Of a DNA stretch of 11,959 nt, positions 1 to 5,217 are shown piece after piece. The DNA is taken from positions 1 to 11,959 of the forward strand of contig JANNKX010000311.1 of NCBI GenBank assembly GCA_031396505.1, written 5' to 3'. Both the position numbers and the translations under genes were made by a program. Position 1 is the stretch's first letter. The number at the start of each line of letters is the position of its first letter. The notes below the pieces were generated by a model, which saw only the letters and a program-made list of their open reading frames with translations, had not been told where the DNA came from and searched no databases. Source of the stretch: JAAFHS01 sp031396505. GTDB lineage: Bacteria > Pseudomonadota > Alphaproteobacteria > Rhodobacterales > Rhodobacteraceae.

Positions 1-2
1 GC

Positions 3-284
3 TACCGCTGGTATGCCACGCCTCAAGGCGTCCAGAAAGCCATGAAGGTCGCCGTCCACGAAGCCGGCATCCTGAAGCGGGTCACACCGCACACCCTGAG
101 ACACGCCTTCTGCACCTACGCCCAGCAGGACGGCACCCCGATCACCGTGGTCCAGGAGTTGATGGGCCACGACGACCTGAACACGACCATGATCTACTCC
201 CACGCCGACCGCGCCCAGGGCCGCAGCCCGCTCGATGGCCCCGCCTTCCGTCCGGTCCCGGTCATGCCGCGCATCCAGTTCTGA
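3..284 (+). CDS. Integron-type tyrosine recombinase, C-terminal fragment (5' end outside window)
   Basis: The frame is open from the first bases of the window, so this is the last 93 residues of a longer protein. The fragment is the C-terminal catalytic part of a tyrosine recombinase, the DNA strand-exchange enzymes of phages, islands and integrons. Visible catalytic elements are the HTLRH box (second Arg at fragment residue 33), the GHDD box (His 56) and the nucleophile Tyr 65 in MIYSH. The first catalytic Arg lies upstream of the window. The wording 'VQKAMKVAVHEAGI ... VTPHTLRHAF ... VVQELMGHDDLNTTMIYSH' and a tail with RSPLD resemble integron integrases and their relatives more than XerC/D. 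Family membership is well supported; the integron-like subtype is an inference. No attC-like array was seen beside it. The next gene starts 7 bp after the stop, and Asp is encoded mainly by GAC, unlike the genes to the right of 1170. Confidence 0.85.
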   Translation, partial: YRWYATPQGVQKAMKVAVHEAGILKRVTPHTLRHAFCTYAQQDGTPITVVQELMGHDDLNTTMIYSHADRAQGRSPLDGPAFRPVPVMPRIQF

Positions 285-290
285 AGCGCC

Positions 291-686
291 ATGAAATCCG
301 CCTGTGACCTGGTCAACGAGCTGCACGCCAGCTACTGCGCCCGCACCGGCGCCGATCTTGAGTTGAACATGGCCCGCGAGCGCACCTGGGGCGAGTGGCT
401 CGCCTGGCGAAAGGTCCGCTTCACCCCCGAGGACCTCGCCCGCGTCATCGGCTGGCTCAAGGGTAAGATCCGGGACGGCTGGGACACCCGCTGCATAGCG
501 TTCCGGAACCTCATTGGCGACCCTGAAAAGTTCGAGGAATACCTCAGCGAAGCCAAGGGAGCCATCAAACCGGCCTCCCCGCTGGGACCGCCCAGGACAT
601 ACAAGGAACACGCCGTGCCGCCGCCGATGACCAAGGAGGAAACCGACGCCCTGCTCCGGGAGCACGGCTTCAGGCCGAAGTCATGA
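291..686 (+). CDS. Hypothetical protein, possibly related to the C-terminal domain of phage replication proteins
   Basis: This 131-residue soluble protein has no signal peptide or membrane helix and was not firmly recognised. Residues about 30-90 follow the pattern 'W..WRK..FTPEDLARVIGWLK ... W ... FRNLIGDPEKFEEYL'. That resembles the C-terminal domain of phage or plasmid replication-organiser proteins (DnaD-like and Phg_2220_C-like), in which a Trp-rich helix, an 'edl..Vi' helix and a final 'FE.YL' motif recur. The resemblance is from memory of the pattern only. The C-terminal 40 residues are rich in Pro and charged residues and look disordered. The ATG lies 7 bp after the recombinase stop with only a weak ribosome site, and its end overlaps the next gene by 4 bp (ATGA), so the three genes look co-transcribed. 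Asp codons are about 6 GAC to 1 GAT by hand count. Confidence 0.7.
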   Translation: MKSACDLVNELHASYCARTGADLELNMARERTWGEWLAWRKVRFTPEDLARVIGWLKGKIRDGWDTRCIAFRNLIGDPEKFEEYLSEAKGAIKPASPLGPPRTYKEHAVPPPMTKEETDALLREHGFRPKS

Positions 687-1165
687 GTGACAACCCACTC
701 AGCAACCTACAGAAGGCCGTGCTTTCGCAGATCGCCAAGAAGGCCTACGAGGTGGCCGGCAGGCACTTCGCCACTGACGACCTGACCAGCGAAGACTGGC
801 GGCACCGGGAAGCCATCACTGCCTGCGGGAGCCGGATCAGCCAGGCCAGAAACAGCCAATACAACGCGCTGAAGTCCCACTTCGAGAACCTCGCCGGCGC
901 CGCCGGCCGGGCCTTCAGCACCGCCATGCGGGAGCCCACCGAGCGCCGCCGGCAGCTCCTCTGGAGCCTCGACCAGTCGCTCAAGAAATACGGCCTCGAC
1001 CAGGCCTATGTCGATGCCCTGGCGACCGGCCCCAGGTTCAAGTCCGCCACCCTGTCCGCACTCACCGATGACCAGCTTCTTCAGCTCCTCATGACGGTCA
1101 ACAATCGCGGGCGCGGAAAGTGTGTTGCCGAGGCCCCGCAAGCGCCCTGCAACGACCCGGCCTGA
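683..1165 (+). CDS. Hypothetical protein, helical, third gene of the recombinase cluster
   Basis: This 160-residue protein is not recognised. It is soluble and predominantly helical by composition, with many Arg, Lys, Gln and Ala and no membrane segment. Its last third has a recurring type of motif, 'LDQSLKKYGLDQAYVDAL' followed by 'LTDDQLLQLLMTVNNRGRGK', which suggests a small helical DNA- or protein-binding domain. Some phage regulatory proteins such as the GemA family end in a comparable 'LT..QL..L' helix, but I cannot claim homology. It begins inside the stop of the upstream gene (ATGA), a sign of translational coupling. Its stop lies a few bases before homology to the corrinoid protein begins, so the natural C-terminus may be intact or may have been replaced at the join. 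Asp codons are about 8 GAC to 2 GAT. Confidence 0.65.
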   Translation: MSDNPLSNLQKAVLSQIAKKAYEVAGRHFATDDLTSEDWRHREAITACGSRISQARNSQYNALKSHFENLAGAAGRAFSTAMREPTERRRQLLWSLDQSLKKYGLDQAYVDALATGPRFKSATLSALTDDQLLQLLMTVNNRGRGKCVAEAPQAPCNDPA

Positions 1166-1577
1166 GCCCGGAAACCCCCGCATGGGCAAGATGGTGATCG
1201 GCACCGTAAAGGGCGATATCCACGATATCGGCAAGAACCTTGTCGGCATGATGATGGAAGGCGCGGGGTTTGAGGTGCGCGATCTGGGTATCAACAACTC
1301 GGTCGAGAAATATCTGGCCGCACTCGAGGAAGAAAAGCCCGATATCCTTGGCATGTCGGCCCTGCTGACGACCACGATGCCCTATATGAAGGTCGTGATC
1401 GACACGCTGAAGGAAAAGGGCATGCGCGAGGATTACATCGTGCTGGTCGGCGGCGCCCCCCTGAACGAGGAATTCGGGCGCGCGATCGGCGCGGATGCCT
1501 ATTGCCGCGATGCCGCCGTGGCCGTGGAAACCGCCAAACAGTTCGTCGCGCGCAAACATAATCAGCTTTCTGTTTGA
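1122..1577 (+). CDS. Methyltransferase-cognate corrinoid protein, N-terminally truncated (cobalamin-binding domain only)
   Basis: Homology to corrinoid proteins of the MtbC/MtgC/MttC type starts around 'GNPRMGK' (about 1170) and runs to the natural end. These proteins carry a methyl group on cobalamin between a substrate methyltransferase and a tetrahydrofolate-linked methyltransferase. The GDIHDIGKN motif provides the lower-face His ligand to cobalt (codon at 1221-1223). SALLTTTM and the GGAPLNEEFG loop complete the Rossmann-like B12 fold. Full-length relatives are about 210-235 residues with an N-terminal four-helix cap that is absent here; the first 15 or so residues of this frame read as translated foreign sequence. 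The frame opens at GTG 1122, inside the preceding gene. ATG 1182 is the more likely start if anything is made, with GGAA 8 bases upstream. It is probably a pseudogene fragment or a chimeric join; a stand-alone B12 domain is possible but would lack the cap that protects methylcobalamin. Confidence 0.75.
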   Translation: MLPRPRKRPATTRPEPGNPRMGKMVIGTVKGDIHDIGKNLVGMMMEGAGFEVRDLGINNSVEKYLAALEEEKPDILGMSALLTTTMPYMKVVIDTLKEKGMREDYIVLVGGAPLNEEFGRAIGADAYCRDAAVAVETAKQFVARKHNQLSV

Positions 1578-1594
1578 CCACGCGCTGCACGCGA

Positions 1595-1626
1595 CAAAGG
1601 GCCCCGCAGATCGTCGGGGCCTTTTG
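1595..1626 (+). terminator. Intrinsic terminator after the corrinoid gene
   Basis: Arms 1595-1606 and 1615-1626 pair over 12 bp with a single G·T wobble and an 8-nt loop. The core is GGCCCCG/CGGGGCC and the 3' arm runs into TTTT. It lies 18 bases after the corrinoid stop codon on the same strand. Confidence 0.75.
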
Positions 1627-1686
1627 CATTCCGGGGGTTGGAAATGGCGCGGCAACACGCCATGTTGATCGCATGGGGGAACGCAT

Positions 1687-1842
1687 ATGCCGCTACCGTA
1701 TTTCCTGACGATGCTTGCATCCGTGATCGTTGCAGCCGGGGCCACCATTGCGCTGGCCACATGGGCAGGCCTGCCGCTGGTCGCCATCGGCTTCGCCGCC
1801 CTTGCGGGCAGCCTGCTGCTTGGCCTCAGGCAATGGCGCTGA
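1687..1842 (+). CDS. Small two-helix membrane protein
   Basis: This 51-residue protein has two hydrophobic segments, about residues 5-25 and 28-47, joined by a short Trp-Ala-Gly-Leu-Pro turn and ending in Arg-Gln-Trp-Arg. That suggests a helical hairpin in the inner membrane with a positively charged cytoplasmic tail. A strong ribosome site, GGGGGA, lies about 6 bases before the ATG, which supports translation despite the small size. Its last 10 bases overlap the start of the DUF1638 gene in another frame, so the two are probably translationally coupled. I do not recognise a family. Its position between a corrinoid protein and DUF1638 suggests a link to one-carbon methyl transfer, perhaps as a membrane anchor, but this is inference only. 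Confidence 0.6.
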   Translation: MPLPYFLTMLASVIVAAGATIALATWAGLPLVAIGFAALAGSLLLGLRQWR

Positions 1843-2489
1843 CGCTTGACGATGACGCGCTGACCGAACAAGGCTTGGCTGCACAAGGCTTGGCTGTCAC
1901 GCAACAGGGCCGCGTGCTGCTGATCGCCTGCGGTGCCCTTGCGCATGAAATCCTCGCACTGAAGGCCGCGAATGGCTGGGATCATCTTGATCTGCAATGC
2001 CTGCCCGCCAAGCTGCACCTTTATCCCGAAAAGATCATCCCCGCCGTGGCCGATGCCGTCACCGCGCACCGCGCCGATTATGCGGCGATCTTCGTGGTCT
2101 ATGCAGATTGCGGCACGGGTGGGTTGTTGTTCGAAAAGTGCAAGGAATTGGGCGTACAGATGGTCGAAGGTCCGCATTGTTATTCGTTTTTTGAAGGCAA
2201 TGCCGTCTTCGCTGAAAAAGCGGAAACCGAATTCACCGCCTTTTACCTCACCGATTTCCTTGTGCGCCAGTTCGATGCCTTTGTCTGGCGGCCCATGGGT
2301 CTGGATCGACACCCCGAATTGCGCGACATGTATTTTCAGCATTACACCAAGCTGGTCTATCAGGCGCAGACCAATGATCCGGCGCTAGACGCCAAGGCGC
2401 AGGATTGTGCGGCACGTCTGGGGCTGGCCTATGAACGCCGCTTTACCGGTTATGGCGATCTGACCGGGGCTTTGGCGGCATTGGGGTGA
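1833..2489 (+). CDS. DUF1638 domain-containing protein
   Basis: This 218-residue cytoplasmic protein matches the DUF1638 pattern: an N-terminal 'LLIACGALAHEI' strand, 'LQCLPAKLHLYPEKI', 'YADCGTGG' and 'VEGPHCYSFF'. Conserved-looking Cys and His residues at 33, 56, 62, 93, 103, 115 and 116 suggest metal or cofactor binding. Biochemical function is not established. The family is known mainly from genes beside corrinoid-dependent methyltransferases in methanogens and alphaproteobacteria, which fits the corrinoid remnant upstream. The frame is open to 1638, but the upstream 65 codons give Arg/Cys/His-rich sequence that is the out-of-frame reading of the small membrane protein gene, so ATG 1833 is preferred. 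The ribosome site there is poor, in keeping with coupling to the upstream gene. Asp is encoded mostly by GAT, as in the rest of the chromosome to the right. Confidence 0.85.
   Translation: MALTLDDDALTEQGLAAQGLAVTQQGRVLLIACGALAHEILALKAANGWDHLDLQCLPAKLHLYPEKIIPAVADAVTAHRADYAAIFVVYADCGTGGLLFEKCKELGVQMVEGPHCYSFFEGNAVFAEKAETEFTAFYLTDFLVRQFDAFVWRPMGLDRHPELRDMYFQHYTKLVYQAQTNDPALDAKAQDCAARLGLAYERRFTGYGDLTGALAALG
1866..1895 (+). repeat. Tandem 15-bp duplication within the DUF1638 gene
   Basis: Two adjacent 15-mers, GAACAAGGCTTGGCT and GCACAAGGCTTGGCT, are 14/15 identical. They encode EQGLA and AQGLA at residues 12-21, before the conserved domain, so the duplication is in frame and probably tolerated. 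Confidence 0.8.
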
Positions 2490-2583
2490 TCACAAACGTT
2501 TTAAAAGTGTTAATGACAGCCGGTTTTGAAAACTCATCTTATTGATTTTATTATCAGAACTTGAAAATTGACAGCCGTCAATT
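2490..2583. other. AT-rich convergent intergenic region
   Basis: This stretch between the DUF1638 and recN stops is clearly AT-rich against GC-rich flanks. It contains TTTTAAAA, the small palindrome GTTTTGAAAAC and a 9-bp direct repeat TGACAGCCG at 2514-2522 and 2569-2577. No small reading frame with a ribosome site was seen. No classic terminator for the plus-strand gene is evident apart from the dyad at its right edge. Confidence 0.5.
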
Positions 2584-2584
2584 T
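2565..2584 (-). terminator. Probable terminator of recN (may act in both directions)
   Basis: A perfect 8-bp inverted repeat, AAATTGAC/GTCAATTT with a 4-base loop, begins at the last base of the recN stop codon on the minus strand. Read on the minus strand, the 3' arm ends in a short T-run (AATTTTC). The stem is AT-rich and so weak, but its place between convergent genes fits a terminator. Confidence 0.45.
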
Positions 2585-4224
2585 CACCCCAACAACGCCC
2601 GCGCGGCATCCCTTGCCGCAGCAGTGACCGTATCCCCGGCCAGCATCCGTGCAATTTCCTCGACCCGCGCAGGCGCGTCCAACGGCGTCACGGTCGACAG
2701 TGTCGCCTCCCCCTCCACCCGCTTTTCCACCCGCCAGTGATGCGCACCGCGTGCCGCCACCTGTGGCGAGTGCGTCACCACCAACACCTGTGCCGCCTGC
2801 GCCAGTGCCTGCAATCGCCGCCCCACCGCATCCGCCGTGGCCCCGCCCACACCGCGGTCAATCTCGTCGAAAATCAGGGTCAGGCCCGGCGTATCCCCCG
2901 TCAGGCACACCTTCAGCGCCAGCAGGAACCGCGACAATTCCCCCCCCGATGCAATCTTGTTCAACGCCCCTGATGGCGCACCGGGGTTGGTGGCCACGGT
3001 AAATGTCACCGCATCCACGCCGTCCGGCCCCGCGTCACCCGGCACGACTGCCGTCTCAAACACCGCGCGTTCCATTTTTAACGGGGCCAGTTCTGCGGCC
3101 ATTGCCGCATCCAGACGCCCCGCCGCCGCCTGCCGGATCGCCGTCACGCGCACGGCCTGCATCGCAAAGGCGGCCTCGGCCTCGGCCACCGCCCGCGTCA
3201 GCGCCGCCATGCCCGCCATCCCGCCATCCAACGCCGCCAGCCGCGCGCGCAGCCCGTCAGCAAAGCCGCCCAGATCATCGGCCAGCACACCATGCTTGCG
3301 TGCCAGCGCCCGGATCGCAAACAGCCGTTCCTCCACCGCTTCCAGATCCGCCGGGTTGAAGTCAAGCACGCGCAACGTGTCCTCGACGCCGGCTTGCGCC
3401 TCACCCACTTCGATCAGCGCCCGGTTCAAGGCCGCAAGCGCCCCTTCCAGCCGCCCCTCGGCCCGGTCCGCCGCCCCTTCCAGCCAGCGCACCGCGTCGC
3501 GCATCGCGCCTTCTGCGCCGTCATTGGTCAAGGCCGCATGGGCCCGCGCTATATCGCTGCGAATGCGTTCGGCCCCTTGCATCAGGCGGCGACGGGCGTC
3601 CAGCGTGGCCTCTTCGCCCGGTTCGGGGGCCAGCTTGTCCAGTTCTGCCACGGCATGACGCAGATAATCCTCTTCGGTTCGCGCCCGCGCCAAGGCGGCC
3701 TCGGCATCAACCAATGCGCTGCGCGCCTGCGCCTGCGTCCGCCACGCCGCCCGCAAGGGCGCAAGGTCCAGCCCCGCGAATGTATCCAGCAGCGCCCGGT
3801 GCCCGCGCGGGTTCAGCAGCCCCCGGTCATCATGTTGGCCATGCAGTTCCACCAGCGTATCGGACAGATCGCGCAGCACCTCGCCCGAAACCCGCCGGTC
3901 ATTGACCCATGCCGTCTTGCGCCCATCCGCCGTGTTGATCCGGCGCAGGATCAATTCGTCCTCCGCCGTGATCCCGGCTTCTTCAAGCACGATGCGCGCG
4001 GCATGGCCCTGCGGCAGATCGAACACCGCCGTCACCGCGCCCTGATCGGCCCCGCTGCGGACAAGCTCCGCCCGCCCGCGCCATCCCAGCACAAACCCCA
4101 AGGCATCCAGCAGAATGGATTTGCCCGCCCCGGTTTCCCCGGTCAGCACGTTCAGGCCGGGCTGAAACGCAAGGTCAAGCCGATCAATGATCAGAACATC
4201 GCGGACTTCAAGACTACGCAGCAT
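2584..4224 (-). CDS. recN: DNA repair protein RecN
   Basis: RecN is an SMC-like ATPase that acts at double-strand breaks, holding DNA ends or sister chromatids for recombinational repair on the nucleoid. The 546 residues match the usual family length. Walker A GETGAGKS is at residues 29-36. The middle, about 160-380, is Ala/Arg/Glu-rich with coiled-coil character, broken by the usual 'VLDFNPADLEAVEERL' segment. The ABC signature ASGGELSR lies at about 425-432 and Walker B LTLIFDEIDRGVGG at about 448-461, followed by a switch His in VVTHSPQVA. The ATG follows an ACGGGGC stretch. It lies 36 bp after bamD with a small hairpin between, so read-through from bamD is likely. No LexA-like box was recognised upstream. 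recN after bamD is the standard alphaproteobacterial order. Confidence 0.97.
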   Translation of the reverse strand: MLRSLEVRDVLIIDRLDLAFQPGLNVLTGETGAGKSILLDALGFVLGWRGRAELVRSGADQGAVTAVFDLPQGHAARIVLEEAGITAEDELILRRINTADGRKTAWVNDRRVSGEVLRDLSDTLVELHGQHDDRGLLNPRGHRALLDTFAGLDLAPLRAAWRTQAQARSALVDAEAALARARTEEDYLRHAVAELDKLAPEPGEEATLDARRRLMQGAERIRSDIARAHAALTNDGAEGAMRDAVRWLEGAADRAEGRLEGALAALNRALIEVGEAQAGVEDTLRVLDFNPADLEAVEERLFAIRALARKHGVLADDLGGFADGLRARLAALDGGMAGMAALTRAVAEAEAAFAMQAVRVTAIRQAAAGRLDAAMAAELAPLKMERAVFETAVVPGDAGPDGVDAVTFTVATNPGAPSGALNKIASGGELSRFLLALKVCLTGDTPGLTLIFDEIDRGVGGATADAVGRRLQALAQAAQVLVVTHSPQVAARGAHHWRVEKRVEGEATLSTVTPLDAPARVEEIARMLAGDTVTAAARDAARALLG

Positions 4225-4237
4225 GTTCGCCCCGTAG

Positions 4238-4256
4238 GATGGGCGATCCGCCCATC
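4238..4256 (-). other. Hairpin between bamD and recN
   Basis: A perfect 7-bp inverted repeat, GATGGGC/GCCCATC with a 5-base loop, fills most of the 36-bp gap. There is no T-run on either side, so it is unlikely to be a strong terminator. It could damp read-through into recN or stabilise the 3' end of bamD mRNA. Confidence 0.5.
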
Positions 4257-4260
4257 ACGG

Positions 4261-5097
4261 TCACAGCCATTCGCCCCGGATGACCTGTCGGTAAATCTGG
4301 GACAACCAGCTGTCACCCTTTGCCTCCAGGCTCAGGCCCTGCCCGGTCAGCAGGCGATAACTATCGTCATAGAACGGGCTGGACTGGTAGTTGTATCCAA
4401 GGATCGCGCCAGCGGTCTGCGCCTCATCGGTCAGGCCAAGCGCCAGGTACGCCTCGACCAGACGGTGCAGCGCTTCGGCGGTCAGGGTGGTGGTCTGGTA
4501 GTCCTGCACGACGACGCGGAACCGGTTGATGGCGGCCGTGTAATTGCCGCGCTTCAGGTAATAACGCCCGATTTCCATTTCCTTGGCGGCCAGATGATCG
4601 AAGGCCAGTTCGAATTTCAGGACCGCGCTGTCGGCATATTCACTGTCGGGATACAATTCGATCACTTCACGCAGGGCTTGCAACGCCTGAAACGTCAGAC
4701 CCTGATCGCGGCCAACTTCGTCGATCTGATCATAATAGGACAGCGCCAGCAGATATTGCGCATAGGCGGCATCATCACTGCCGGGATAGAAATCCAGATA
4801 CCGCTGTGCGGCTGCGCGGGCCTCTTCATAGTTTTCGGATTCGTGCAGGGTGAAGGCCTGCATGATCAGCGCGCGCTTGGCAAATTCGGTATAGGGATAC
4901 AGCCGTTCGACTTCCTGGAAATAACGCACGGCATCGTTGCGCTTTTTCCCGGATTCAAGTTCGAGTTCGCCCAGTTTGAAGATATCTGCCGCCGTCAGTT
5001 CATCTAACGGCGCCTCTTTCTGTGAAGCACCGCATCCCGCGACCGAAAGCAGCAGCGCCACTATGAAAGCCCGCGCGCCTGACCGTCCGACTGCCAT
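4261..5097 (-). CDS. bamD: Outer membrane protein assembly lipoprotein BamD
   Basis: BamD is an essential lipoprotein of the BAM complex, held at the periplasmic face of the outer membrane, where it works with BamA to insert beta-barrel proteins. From ATG 5097 the protein has 278 residues. It starts with a lipoprotein signal (Arg 5 and Arg 9, hydrophobic 10-20, lipobox VAGC with acylated Cys 22). TPR repeats follow, with typical runs such as 'AVRYFQEVERLYPYTEFAKRA', 'AQRYLDFYPGSDDAAYAQYL' and 'ALREVIELYPDSEYADSA'. The frame is open to 5214, but the extra 39 residues would place the signal peptide internally, so the internal ATG is preferred. The 120-bp gap to lpxC contains dyads that may hold a promoter or operator. 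Confidence 0.93.
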   Translation of the reverse strand: MAVGRSGARAFIVALLLSVAGCGASQKEAPLDELTAADIFKLGELELESGKKRNDAVRYFQEVERLYPYTEFAKRALIMQAFTLHESENYEEARAAAQRYLDFYPGSDDAAYAQYLLALSYYDQIDEVGRDQGLTFQALQALREVIELYPDSEYADSAVLKFELAFDHLAAKEMEIGRYYLKRGNYTAAINRFRVVVQDYQTTTLTAEALHRLVEAYLALGLTDEAQTAGAILGYNYQSSPFYDDSYRLLTGQGLSLEAKGDSWLSQIYRQVIRGEWL

Positions 5098-5124
5098 CTG
5101 TCGCCTAACCTTTTGCCCTGCCCC

Positions 5125-5148
5125 AACAGTGCCAATTGTTGCACTGTT
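5125..5148. promoter_or_regulatory. Dyad in the bamD leader
   Basis: A perfect 8-bp inverted repeat, AACAGTGC/GCACTGTT, separated by CAATTGTT, lies 27 bp before the bamD start. A second small palindrome, GCGTTGAACGC, is at 5151-5161. The pair could be an operator for a dimeric regulator or a leader hairpin. No convincing sigma-70 promoter was found in this 120-bp gap. Confidence 0.4.
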
Positions 5149-5217
5149 TTGCGTTGAACGCATCCCTAGCACAGAAAAATCCGGGGCGCAAAACGCCTTT
5201 GTGTTGTCGGGCAAAAC

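Noticed and set aside
1099..1153. Possible attC site near the end of the recombinase cluster (CAACA/TGTTG, GTTGC/GCAAC and GGGCGC/GCGCCC inverted repeats)
   Set aside because: The arms are only 5-6 bp, conflict with one another, and do not give the RYYYAAC...GTTRRRY core sites in the required order.
1644..1667. Two mutually exclusive small hairpins (ATGGCG/CGCCAT and CAACA/TGTTG) before the small membrane protein
   Set aside because: Stems of 5-6 bp in this base composition are likely by chance, and no attenuator-like layout accompanies them.
1638..1832. 65-residue N-terminal extension of DUF1638
   Set aside because: It is the out-of-frame reading of the small membrane protein gene, rich in Arg, His and Cys, with no domain; ATG 1833 starts the DUF1638 homology.
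1098..2342. 414-codon open frame on the minus strand
   Set aside because: It is antisense to the corrinoid fragment, the small membrane protein and DUF1638, spans the composition break and yields low-complexity His/Gln/Arg-rich sequence.
3292..5007. 571-codon open frame on the plus strand opposite recN and bamD
   Set aside because: It lies antisense to two well-identified genes and its protein has no recognisable domain. Long antisense frames are expected in GC-rich DNA with strong codon bias.
5098..5214. 39-residue N-terminal extension of BamD
   Set aside because: It would bury the lipoprotein signal inside the protein; ATG 5097 places the lipobox Cys at residue 22 as expected.
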